From CAIYRG01 sp964494505 (GTDB lineage: Bacteria > Pseudomonadota > Alphaproteobacteria > Micropepsales > Micropepsaceae), in NCBI GenBank assembly GCA_964494505.1, contig CAZBRO010000020.1, positions 1-64,000 on the forward strand: a stretch of 64,000 nucleotides of DNA, in the 5' to 3' direction. Made by a program: the position numbers and the translations under genes. The notes under the pieces are model-generated. The model worked only from the letters and a program-made list of their open reading frames with translations, did no database searches and had not been told where the DNA came from. Below are positions 24,800 to 32,905 of this stretch, piece after piece. The stretch's first letter is position 1. Each line of letters opens with the position of its first letter.

Positions 24800-25939
24800 A
24801 TGCGTTGGGCAGCACAAGCTGCATGGGCCGGGTTCTTCGCCACCTGTGTTTCGACGAGCGGCATCTGCGCGGCTGCTCAGGACGCCAATATGGCCGGGAG
24901 CAGCCCTGCGGCCGCCGAACCGACCATCGACGGCATGGTCGGCAAGACCTTGATGGCGATCGACGGATCGCTGATTTCGCTGACCGCGTCCGAAGGCGGT
25001 CTTTCGCGCGAGATCGTGACGCCCAATGGAGCGGTCCAGACGACAGCGTTTCGCTTCATCAATGACCGGCTCGGGACCGTGATGGACCCGCGCGACGCGG
25101 GGAAGATCACCGGCGTCTTTCGCATCGGCACGGCTGACATCGAGATTCAATATGGGGACGGTTCGTCCGAAACGCTGCTCGCCAATCGGGCGGGCGGTCT
25201 TTCGCTCGAGACGAGTTCGAAAGCGGCCGGCCCCTATTGCACGGCCTGGTATCCCGAAGGCCATGTCTTCACGGTCGAAGACCGCAAAGCCGCGCTGGCC
25301 CAGTACGCGAGCCGCCTCGGACTTGCCGATGGCGCCAGTCCGGCGGGTGGCTGCGGCGCCGCGGGAACGGTGCATGCGGCCGATGCGGTCAGAACCGGCG
25401 TAGCGGTCAAACCGGAAGCCGTCAAAGCGGGCGTGAAAATCGCCAGTGCTGCGAGCCTTGGCAAAGCCGCCTTGCCCAAGACCACCGCAGAAGCCGCTGC
25501 CGACGCGGCCAAGACCATCGAGGTGCGCAATTCCGAGGTGCGTCCGATCGATCCGCCGGCTGCGGGCGATAGCCAGACCAACACGAAGATCGCGAGCCTC
25601 GAACTTACCCAGGGCACCGTTGCACCGGGCCAGAGGGGCGCATCGAGCTGCCTGTCGGTCGAGAGCGACGGCAGCCATTGGGGCTTCCGCAATCACTGCG
25701 CCTATACCGTGCAGTTCGCCTATTGCCTCAGGAGCGGCGCCGCGCTTGCCTCGTGCAGCGACGGCGCGGTCGCGGGCAGCGTCGCCGGCAACGGCTTCGG
25801 GGCGCTCGTCGCCGACGAATCGCTGAAGGAGACCGATGCCGCGCACGATTTCCGCTGGGTGGCCTGCCAGGGCGGAGCCGGGGAAGTGATTCCCCATCTC
25901 GACGCGGTCGACCCGCCATCGGGGCGCTGCGTGCGCTGA
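24800..25939 (+). CDS. Secreted protein with C-terminal Cys-rich domain, unknown function
   Basis: A 379-residue exported protein (signal peptide to about residue 26, SGICAAAQ). An N-terminal beta-rich domain runs to about residue 135, an Ala/Lys-rich linker covers roughly 190-260, and a C-terminal domain (about 270-379) carries six cysteines in a pattern of pairs (SCLSVESDGSHWGFRNHC, YCLRSGAALASC, ACQGG and GRC). This suggests a disulfide-stabilised secreted module. I do not know the family. It starts one base after the preceding secreted protein and is likely co-translated with it. Confidence 0.68.
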   Translation: MRWAAQAAWAGFFATCVSTSGICAAAQDANMAGSSPAAAEPTIDGMVGKTLMAIDGSLISLTASEGGLSREIVTPNGAVQTTAFRFINDRLGTVMDPRDAGKITGVFRIGTADIEIQYGDGSSETLLANRAGGLSLETSSKAAGPYCTAWYPEGHVFTVEDRKAALAQYASRLGLADGASPAGGCGAAGTVHAADAVRTGVAVKPEAVKAGVKIASAASLGKAALPKTTAEAAADAAKTIEVRNSEVRPIDPPAAGDSQTNTKIASLELTQGTVAPGQRGASSCLSVESDGSHWGFRNHCAYTVQFAYCLRSGAALASCSDGAVAGSVAGNGFGALVADESLKETDAAHDFRWVACQGGAGEVIPHLDAVDPPSGRCVR

Positions 25940-26068
25940 GCGTTTCCGTCGTGAGGCCAGCGATGCCCGGTGACAGCCCGGTTATTTTGGGAATACAAAT
26001 GCGCCCTGCCGGCGGCGGCTGAATCGGCGTCGCCGTCGGGCAATGGCGGCGAAATTCGACCGGAGCCA

Positions 26069-26407
26069 ATGGAGCACCAGGACCTACTCGTCGGCTTCAT
26101 CCGCATGCATATCCTCCATCATGCGGCGGACGGCGATCTTTATGGCCAGTGGATGATCGAGGAGCTCTCTCATCACGGCTATAAGATCAGCGCCGGCACC
26201 CTGTACCCGATGCTTCATGGGATGGAGCGCAAAGGCTATCTTAAATCCGTCAAGAAGCGCGACGGCAGAACCTACCGCCGATTTTACCGGGCGACGCCTC
26301 TCGGGCGCAAAGCCCTGGCCGTTGTCCGCCTGCGCCTGAACGAGCTCTTCGACGAGGTCGCCAAGCGGCAGCGCAAGCGCGCCAAATCCGCCGCCACGCA
26401 ATCCTGA
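26069..26407 (+). CDS. PadR-family transcriptional regulator
   Basis: A 112-residue PadR regulator: winged helix with DGDLYGQWMIEELSHHGYKISAG in the recognition region, then TLYPMLHGMERKGYL for the wing, and RRFYRATPLGRKAL before the C-terminal dimerisation helix. PadR proteins usually repress an adjacent exporter in response to a bound compound. The start at 26069 puts GGAG about 5 bases before the ATG; an ATG at 25970 would add 33 residues unlike the family. It lies 153 bases upstream of the RND permease gene in the same direction, so it is the likely local regulator. Confidence 0.88.
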   Translation: MEHQDLLVGFIRMHILHHAADGDLYGQWMIEELSHHGYKISAGTLYPMLHGMERKGYLKSVKKRDGRTYRRFYRATPLGRKALAVVRLRLNELFDEVAKRQRKRAKSAATQS

Positions 26408-26560
26408 CGCCTCCGTCCTCAGGCATTACGGCCCGGAAAGGATTTTCGCCGACATGGACCGGGGCGGCCGGGCATCATAATCTGCCACCATGATATTGAA
26501 TTTCGATAGCGTCATTCGATGCCAAGTATTATCTCTTGGCCGGATCGGCCGGAGACAGAT

Positions 26561-29500
26561 ATGAATTTGGTGAAATTCGCTCTCCAACGCCCCTTTTCCG
26601 TGGTTGTGGTAATTGTCGGGGTGGCGATCGGCGCATTCATCGCGCTCGGTCAGATGGCGCGCGATGTCTTTCCGACGCTGGGCGTTCCCACCATCTATGT
26701 GGCCCAGCCCTTTGGCGGCATGGACCCCGCGCAGATGGAAGGGTTCCTCACCTATTATTACGAATATCATTTTCTCTACATAACCGGCATCGAACACGTC
26801 GAATCGAAATCCATCCAGGGCGCGGCGCTCATCAAGCTGCAATTCTATCCCGGGACGGACATGTCCCAGGCCATGTCCGAAACGGTATCCTATGTGAACC
26901 GGGCGCGCGCCTTCATGCCGCCCGGCGCCGTGCCGCCCTTCGTCATGCGCTTCGACGCCGGAAGCGTGCCGGTGGGTTATCTCGCCTTTGCCAGCACGAC
27001 CCGGACGGTCGGCCAGATTCAGGACCTCGCGCTGAATACGATAAGGCCGCTCTTCGCGACGCTTCAGGGCGTATCGGCGCCGCCGCCCTTCGGCAGCGGA
27101 CCGCGCAGCATCGTGGTCAGCGTCGATCCGGAACGCCTCCAAGCCTACGATCTTTCGACCCAGGATGTGGTTGCCGCCATCACCAATGCCGAGACCATCA
27201 GCCCCTCGGGGAATATCGACATCGACGGTTTGTATCCCATGGTCCCGGTCAACTCGATCGTTCGGGACGTCAAGGACCTGGAGGGTGTTGCGATCCGGAC
27301 CGGGACATTGCCCGGCGTCTTCGTGCGCGATGTCGCGCGCGTCACCGACGCGTCCGATATTCCGACCAGCATCGCCCTGGTGAACGGGAAGCGCACGGTT
27401 TACATCCCGGTGACCAAGCGTTCCGACGCGTCGACCCTCTCCGTCGTCAATTTGGTCAAAGCCAATATGGCGAAGTTTCAGGCCGCACTGCCTGACGATG
27501 TTTCGATCAGCTATGTGTTCGACCAGTCGCCATTCGTAACGGGCGCAATTGCGGGGCTGACGACGGAAGGCCTGCTGGGCGCGCTGCTCGCGGGCATCAT
27601 GGTGCTCTTGTTTCTGCGCGATTGGCGCAGCGCGCTCATCGTGGTGCTCAACATTCCGATTTCGCTGCTGGCCGCGGTGCTCGCGCTATGGCTGGTGGGT
27701 CAGACGATCAACCTCATGACGCTGGGCGGCCTCGCATTGGCGGTGGGTATCCTGGTGGACATGTCCACGGTCGCCATCGAGAACATTCATACCCATGTGG
27801 CGCGCGGAGAACGCATAGAGCGGGCGGTGTCGGATTCGGGACGCGAGGTGGCATTGCCGCTGCTGATTGCGATGCTGTGCGTCGTGGCAGTCTTTCTGCC
27901 GTCTTTCGGCATGGAGGGCGCGGCACGGGCGCTGTTTCTTCCGCTGTCTCTGGCCGTCGGGTTTTCCATGGCGGCGTCCTACCTTCTGGCCAGCACCATG
28001 GTGCCGATTCTTGCGGTGTGGACCCATCGCAAGGGGGCTCCGCGCGCTTCCTCCGCAGCACAGGCGGTTCCGGGGGTCTTCGCCCGCCTGCAGACGGGAT
28101 ATGCCGGCAGCCTGAAGCCGATCCTCGCCTGGCGCTGGCTGATCGTCTTTGCCTACCTCGCCGGTACGGCGGCGGCGATTGCCGTGGTGTTTCCGCGGCT
28201 CGGCACCGACATCTTCCCCAGGGCCGAAGCCCCGCAGCTTCAGCTCAGAATCCGCGCGCCCGCCGGTACACAGCTGGAGAGGACGGAAGCCTATACGCAA
28301 AAAATCCTGGCCCTGGTCAAAGAGGAAGCCGGCGCCGCCAACGTCGATCTCTCCCTCTCTCTCATCGGCGTTCACGGTTCGGCCTATCCGATCAATTTCA
28401 TCTATCTCTGGAATAGCGGTCCGCAGGAAAGCGTTCTTCAGGTCGAACTCAAGGATGACGCGCATATCGACATCGACGCTCTCAGGGAGCGTCTGCGCCG
28501 GCGCATCGCCAAGGACATGGCGGACGTCCAGGTTTCTTTCGAGCCGGCCGATATCGTAAGCCAGGTGATGAGCTTCGGCGCACCTACGCCTATCGAAGTG
28601 GCCATCAGCGGACCGAGCCTCGATAATGATCGCCTGTTCGGAGAGAAGGTCCGGCAAAAGCTCAGCCTTCTTCCTTCGCTCCGCGACGTTCAATTCGGTC
28701 AGCCGCAGGACTATCCGTCGGTCAACGTCGCCCTCGACCGCGAGCGCGCGGGCGTGCTGGGCATCACCACCAACGACCTGACGCGATCCTTGTCGCCCGC
28801 GACATCGTCGAGCCGCTTCACCCAGCCGCTCTATTGGGCGGCGCCGAACACCGGCATCGCCTATCAGGTCCAGGTCGAGGTGCCGCAGACGCAGATGACG
28901 TCGCTGGAAGACGTGAAAGGCATTCCGATCACCGGCGACAAGGGCAAGTCCACGCTGCTGCGCAACGTCGCGACCGTTCAGGCCGGCACCATGGTCGCAG
29001 AATATGACCGCTACAACATGGACCGGATGGTCACGGTCACCGCCAACATCGAAAACACCGATCTGGGAACCGCCGCCGCCCAAGTGGCAAACGCGCTCAA
29101 GGAATTGGGCACCCCTCCCGCCAAGGTGGGCGTCGCGATTCGCGGTCAGGTGCAGCCGCTGACGAACCTGTTGAGCGCGTTACGCACCGGGCTTCTGTTC
29201 GCGGTCCTCGTGATCTTCCTGCTGCTGGTCGCGAATTTCCAATCGATCCAGCTCGCGCTGATTACGATTTCCACCGCGCCTGCGGCGGTCGCCGGCGCTT
29301 CGCTCGCATTGTGGCTATGGGGGAGCACCCTCAACCTGCAATCCTTTATGGGGGCGATCATGGCGGTGGGTGTCGCGGTGGCGAATGCGATTCTGCTGGT
29401 GACGTTTGCCGAACGCAGCCGCATTGCCGGTAAATCGTCCCGCGATGCGGCGCTCGACGGGGCCGTGAGCCGGCTTCGCCCGATCCTGATGACCAGTCTG

Positions 29501-29728
29501 GCGATGATCGCGGGCATGTTGCCGATGGCGATCGGCGTAGGCCAAGGCGGCGGCGAGACCGCTCCGCTCGGGCGCGCAGTCATCGGGGGATTGGCTGCTG
29601 CAACACTGGCGACACTTCTCGTGCTGCCCGGGGTTTTCGCGCTGGTGCGAGCAAAGGCAAGCCGGCGTTCGCCCTCGCTCGATCCCGACGATCCGGGACG
29701 GGAATTGGCTGGAGCGGAGCACGCATGA
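26561..29728 (+). CDS. RND efflux permease
   Basis: A 1055-residue inner-membrane transporter of the resistance-nodulation-division superfamily, HAE1-like: first membrane helix at the N-terminus (RPFSVVVVIVGVAIGAFIAL), a large periplasmic loop, a group of helices around 340-510, the second periplasmic loop, and a second helix group around 870-1030. The GILVDMSTVAIENI motif near residue 400 holds the helix 4 acidic residue of the proton relay. I chose the ATG at 26561, after GGAGA. The adaptor gene follows 19 bases later. No outer-membrane channel gene is present, so a TolC-like partner must be elsewhere. Confidence 0.9.
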   Translation: MNLVKFALQRPFSVVVVIVGVAIGAFIALGQMARDVFPTLGVPTIYVAQPFGGMDPAQMEGFLTYYYEYHFLYITGIEHVESKSIQGAALIKLQFYPGTDMSQAMSETVSYVNRARAFMPPGAVPPFVMRFDAGSVPVGYLAFASTTRTVGQIQDLALNTIRPLFATLQGVSAPPPFGSGPRSIVVSVDPERLQAYDLSTQDVVAAITNAETISPSGNIDIDGLYPMVPVNSIVRDVKDLEGVAIRTGTLPGVFVRDVARVTDASDIPTSIALVNGKRTVYIPVTKRSDASTLSVVNLVKANMAKFQAALPDDVSISYVFDQSPFVTGAIAGLTTEGLLGALLAGIMVLLFLRDWRSALIVVLNIPISLLAAVLALWLVGQTINLMTLGGLALAVGILVDMSTVAIENIHTHVARGERIERAVSDSGREVALPLLIAMLCVVAVFLPSFGMEGAARALFLPLSLAVGFSMAASYLLASTMVPILAVWTHRKGAPRASSAAQAVPGVFARLQTGYAGSLKPILAWRWLIVFAYLAGTAAAIAVVFPRLGTDIFPRAEAPQLQLRIRAPAGTQLERTEAYTQKILALVKEEAGAANVDLSLSLIGVHGSAYPINFIYLWNSGPQESVLQVELKDDAHIDIDALRERLRRRIAKDMADVQVSFEPADIVSQVMSFGAPTPIEVAISGPSLDNDRLFGEKVRQKLSLLPSLRDVQFGQPQDYPSVNVALDRERAGVLGITTNDLTRSLSPATSSSRFTQPLYWAAPNTGIAYQVQVEVPQTQMTSLEDVKGIPITGDKGKSTLLRNVATVQAGTMVAEYDRYNMDRMVTVTANIENTDLGTAAAQVANALKELGTPPAKVGVAIRGQVQPLTNLLSALRTGLLFAVLVIFLLLVANFQSIQLALITISTAPAAVAGASLALWLWGSTLNLQSFMGAIMAVGVAVANAILLVTFAERSRIAGKSSRDAALDGAVSRLRPILMTSLAMIAGMLPMAIGVGQGGGETAPLGRAVIGGLAAATLATLLVLPGVFALVRAKASRRSPSLDPDDPGRELAGAEHA

Positions 29729-29747
29729 GCACGGCTGGAGAAAATTG

Positions 29748-30887
29748 ATGCGAAGACCGTTTTCGTCGTCGACCATGGGACTGGCGGCGCTTGGCGTCGT
29801 GATCGGCATCGGAGCGGGCGGCTATCTCCTGCTGGTGCCGGGCTCTGAAAGGGCCGTTGCCGCCGCTGCCAATCCGCAAGCAGCCCCGGTGCCGAATGTC
29901 GAAACCATCCGGCCCATCCGCGCCGATATGGCCCGCAGCTTCAACACCAACGGAACGCTCGAGGCTTTCGAGACGGCGGACCTCTACCCGAAGGTTTCGG
30001 GCTATCTCGCCGAGGTGCGCGTCGATATCGGCGACCGGGTGAAGGCCGGTCAGGTTCTGGCCGTGATCAGCCTGCCGGAAACGGAAAAGGAACTCGCCGA
30101 GGCCGAAGCGACGGTCGCTTCGAAGCGTGCGAATCTGGCGCTTCTGCAGATCACCCTCCAGCGCCAGGAAGGCTTGCTGAAGATACAGGGCACCGCACAG
30201 CAGACCTATGACGAAGCCAAGGGGAATGCAGCCGTTGCCGCGGCCGATGTCGACCTCGCCATCGCGACGGCCGCGAAAATCCGGACCATGCTCGACTACA
30301 CCCGCATCGTGGCGCCCTTTGACGGGGTAGTGGCGCAGCGGCTGGTCAATCGGGGCGATTTCCTTCAAGCGGCAAGCTCAGGGCGCACCACGCCGCTCTT
30401 TACGGTTCAGCGCGTCGACGTCATTCGCGTCTTTTGCAATGTGCCGGAGAGCGATGTCACCCGCTTGCGCGTGGGCCTCAGAGCGAACGTCAAACCCTAC
30501 GGCATGGAGGGCAAGCCCATCGAGGGAAAGGTGGCGCGCTTCGAGGGCCGCCTGGACCCGCAGACGCGCAACATGCGCACGGAAATCGACGTGCCCAATC
30601 CGGGCGGACGGCTATATCCGGGAATGTATGCCCAGGTCTCGCTCGAAACCGAACTGCACCCGAACGTGCTGACATTGCCGGTTTCCTCGGTCGGAACCGA
30701 TCCCGGCGGCCGGTTTGTCTACGCCGTCCAGCAGGGCCGGATTGCACGCCAGCCCGTCCAGGCGGGAATGACGGAAGGCGGCATGGTCGAGATACTCGGC
30801 GGCCTTGCCGACAGAACCGAAGTGGCGATGGCCGTGCAAGGCGCCCCTCCTCCGGGGACGGCGGTCAAGGCAGTCCCTCACGCATAA
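29748..30887 (+). CDS. RND periplasmic adaptor (membrane fusion protein)
   Basis: The 379-residue partner of the RND permease has an N-terminal helix (residues 9-28), a lipoyl half-motif (GTLEAFETADLYPKVSGYLAE), a helical hairpin (about 100-160) and the second lipoyl half (IVAPFDGVVAQRLVNRGDFL), then beta-barrel and membrane-proximal domains. It links the inner-membrane pump to an outer-membrane channel. The start at 29748 has GGAG upstream; a TTG one codon earlier is possible. Permease-then-adaptor is the reverse of the usual order. Confidence 0.9.
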   Translation: MRRPFSSSTMGLAALGVVIGIGAGGYLLLVPGSERAVAAAANPQAAPVPNVETIRPIRADMARSFNTNGTLEAFETADLYPKVSGYLAEVRVDIGDRVKAGQVLAVISLPETEKELAEAEATVASKRANLALLQITLQRQEGLLKIQGTAQQTYDEAKGNAAVAAADVDLAIATAAKIRTMLDYTRIVAPFDGVVAQRLVNRGDFLQAASSGRTTPLFTVQRVDVIRVFCNVPESDVTRLRVGLRANVKPYGMEGKPIEGKVARFEGRLDPQTRNMRTEIDVPNPGGRLYPGMYAQVSLETELHPNVLTLPVSSVGTDPGGRFVYAVQQGRIARQPVQAGMTEGGMVEILGGLADRTEVAMAVQGAPPPGTAVKAVPHA

Positions 30888-31026
30888 TCTCCGATCACCG
30901 GAGCACGCCCGCGCCTGCCAACATCTTTACTGTGCAGCCGAGCGCGAGCAATCTGTCGCTCGCGCAGCACTCTGGCGCTTCGGGCCGCACGCGCCGGCCC
31001 CAACAGGATCAGGGAGGGCCCCAATA

Positions 31027-31875
31027 ATGGACAGACGTACCGTACTGACAACCGGCGTTGCAGCCACCGCGATGGCTGCGGCGCCAAGTGTGTTCGCTCA
31101 GCAGGCAGGAGCGGCAGGAGCGGCGCGCTTCTACGAAAGAGGTCCCGTTCGCATCGCCTATCAGGAAGCGGGCTCCGGCTTCCCGTTGCTGCTCATCGCC
31201 GGCGGCGGATTGGAATCGACGATGGCGGGCTTGCCCACCAGCCCCTTCAATCCGATCGAGGAGTTCAAGGGAGAGTATCGCTGTATTTTCGCGGACCTGC
31301 GCAACGCCAATCGCGGCCAGTCGAGCGGCCCGCTCGAAATCGACCGGCCGTGGGATTCCTACACCGATGACCATCTCGGCCTGATGGATCATTTGGGGAT
31401 CGACAAATTCATGGTGCTGGGCTTTTGCATCGGCGGCCCCTTCATCTGGAACTTGTTGAAGCGCGCACCCAATCGTGTCGTCGCGGCCGTGCCGGCGCAG
31501 CCGGTCGGCTTCCGTCCGGAGATGCCCACACTCTTATACGATGGCGGCATGACGGCGTGGGGGCCCACATTGGTCAAGCGCTGGCCCGAAATCACGATGG
31601 ACACGGTTCAGAAATTCCTGACCAAGATGTTCATTACCGACGGCGATTTCGTCTTTACCGTGTCGCGCGATTTCGTGAAGAATTGCCAGACGCCCGTGCT
31701 GATCATGCCGGACGATATCCCGGCACATCCTTATGCCGTGGCCTGGGAAACCGCGATGCTCGCGCCGAAGGCCGAAGTGAGCATGTATCCCTGGAAGGAG
31801 CCCAAGGATCGCATTCCGCTTGCGGTGCGTCAGGTGCGGTCCTTCCTGAAAGCGCATCGGCCTGTTTCCGTTTAG
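31027..31875 (+). CDS. Tat-exported alpha/beta hydrolase with Cys in the nucleophile position
   Basis: The 282-residue protein has an N-terminal DRRTVLTTG Tat-type signal followed by a hydrophobic segment ending near SVFAQQ. It carries the alpha/beta hydrolase core: a FPLLLIAGGG oxyanion strand, FADLRNANRGQSSGP, and the nucleophile elbow VLGFCIGGPF, which has Cys where most hydrolases have Ser. The usual final His is not visible in the YPWKEPKDR stretch. Dienelactone hydrolases also use Cys in the elbow. AGGGAGGG precedes the ATG. Function is uncertain, and the protein may be a binding rather than a catalytic member. The cupin gene follows on the same strand. Confidence 0.75.
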   Translation: MDRRTVLTTGVAATAMAAAPSVFAQQAGAAGAARFYERGPVRIAYQEAGSGFPLLLIAGGGLESTMAGLPTSPFNPIEEFKGEYRCIFADLRNANRGQSSGPLEIDRPWDSYTDDHLGLMDHLGIDKFMVLGFCIGGPFIWNLLKRAPNRVVAAVPAQPVGFRPEMPTLLYDGGMTAWGPTLVKRWPEITMDTVQKFLTKMFITDGDFVFTVSRDFVKNCQTPVLIMPDDIPAHPYAVAWETAMLAPKAEVSMYPWKEPKDRIPLAVRQVRSFLKAHRPVSV

Positions 31876-31895
31876 GCGGCAAAATCCATCGACGG

Positions 31896-31928
31896 GGCGG
31901 CGCTTCTGTTCCGCCGCCTTGTCGTTCC
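31896..31928 (+). terminator. Weak hairpin between hydrolase and cupin genes
   Basis: Seven-base arms (31896-31902 and 31912-31918, GGCGGCG with CGCCGCC) surround a nine-base loop and are followed by TTGTCGTTCC, a poor T tail. It could attenuate rather than end transcription before the cupin gene. Confidence 0.35.
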
Positions 31929-31939
31929 CGGAGGAATTC

Positions 31940-32344
31940 ATGAACAAGTTGATCGTCCCGGCAATCCTGCTCGCAACAACCATGGCGGCGGCAAGCGCGT
32001 GGCCGCAGGCGGCCGCGCCTCAGATGCAGAACAAGCGCTATTTCACGATGCCGCTGGAGAAGGACCCGACGCGTGAGGTGGGTCTTCAATCCGTCACCAT
32101 GCCGCCCGGCGCCGGCAACGAATTCCACCGCCACCCTGGCGACCAATGGACCGCGGTTCAGGAAGGCGAAGTCACGTTCACCGTCAAAGGCAAGCCGCCG
32201 CAAGTGCTCAAGGCCGGCGACTATAATTACGTTCCGCGCGGCACGGTCCATCGCCAGCAGAATCTCTCCGGCAAGCCCGCGCGCTACATCGAGATGAGGA
32301 TTTTCGACAAGGGCAAGCCGGCATCGGAAGCGGTGGGCGAATAA
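31940..32344 (+). CDS. Exported single-domain cupin protein
   Basis: The 134-residue protein has a signal peptide (to about residue 21, AASAWPQ) and one cupin barrel: PGAGNEFHRHPGDQWTAVQEG carries the first metal motif (His, His, Glu), and GDYNYVPRGTVHRQQN the second His. Single-domain cupins may be dioxygenases, isomerases or binding proteins; no substrate can be assigned. CCCGGAGGAATTC gives an ideal ribosome site before the ATG at 31940, which is preferred over the upstream ATG at 31919. It probably follows the hydrolase in one transcript, subject to the hairpin between them. Confidence 0.82.
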   Translation: MNKLIVPAILLATTMAAASAWPQAAAPQMQNKRYFTMPLEKDPTREVGLQSVTMPPGAGNEFHRHPGDQWTAVQEGEVTFTVKGKPPQVLKAGDYNYVPRGTVHRQQNLSGKPARYIEMRIFDKGKPASEAVGE

Positions 32345-32359
32345 CGGGAGGCCACGCTT

Positions 32360-32905
32360 TTACGATTTCACGATGCTCAGCTCGACGGGGTTGCTGACCA
32401 CCTTTTGCGCCTCGGTTTCGCCGTAGCGATAGCTGATCTGGATTCGATAGCGGCCGGGCTTCAGCGGCGGCGAGTAATCCGACAATTTAAGTTCGCTGAT
32501 CCAGTGTTCTCCGGCTTCTACCGTTACTTCACGGCCGATCGCCATGGGACCTGCGCCCAGGGCGCCGGGATGAAGCCGGATATAATCGATGCCGGAAAGA
32601 TTCGCCTTCACGCCGGTCGTCAGGTCCGTCAGCTGGATTTGCGTCCGGTCGCGGTTGAGTTCGATGCTCTCCATCGTGAATCGTCTCACGATGGTGACTT
32701 CGATCGCGATGACGATCTTCTGATTCTGCGGGATTTGCGGCTGGGCGATCCGGCTGCTTATGGACAATGGGGCGGATGGCGAACCGCCCTTGGGTTCGTC
32801 GCCGGCCGCGGGCGCCGCCACCAGTGTGCCAAGCGCGATGCCGCGCAGCAATCTCAGCGCAGGATGTCCCATCTTCTCCCACATTGCCGGTGTTCCGTTC
32901 TTCAT
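32360..32905 (-). CDS. Exported protein of the LysM/OmpA cluster, related to its upstream neighbour
   Basis: The 181-residue protein has a basic/hydrophobic N-terminus (about 17-34, RLLRGIALGTLVAAPAAG), the only clear export signal in this gene cluster. The rest is a beta-rich domain: SIELNRDRTQIQLTDLTTGV, YIRLHPGALGAGPMAIG, HWISELKLSDYSPPLKPGRY and RIQISYRYGE. The same pattern occurs in residues 1-145 of the neighbour encoded at 32902-34341, so one domain is shared. Its start codon overlaps the neighbour's stop as ATGA. Role unknown; an exported partner or inhibitor of a cluster enzyme is one possibility. Confidence 0.7.
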   Translation of the reverse strand: MKNGTPAMWEKMGHPALRLLRGIALGTLVAAPAAGDEPKGGSPSAPLSISSRIAQPQIPQNQKIVIAIEVTIVRRFTMESIELNRDRTQIQLTDLTTGVKANLSGIDYIRLHPGALGAGPMAIGREVTVEAGEHWISELKLSDYSPPLKPGRYRIQISYRYGETEAQKVVSNPVELSIVKS

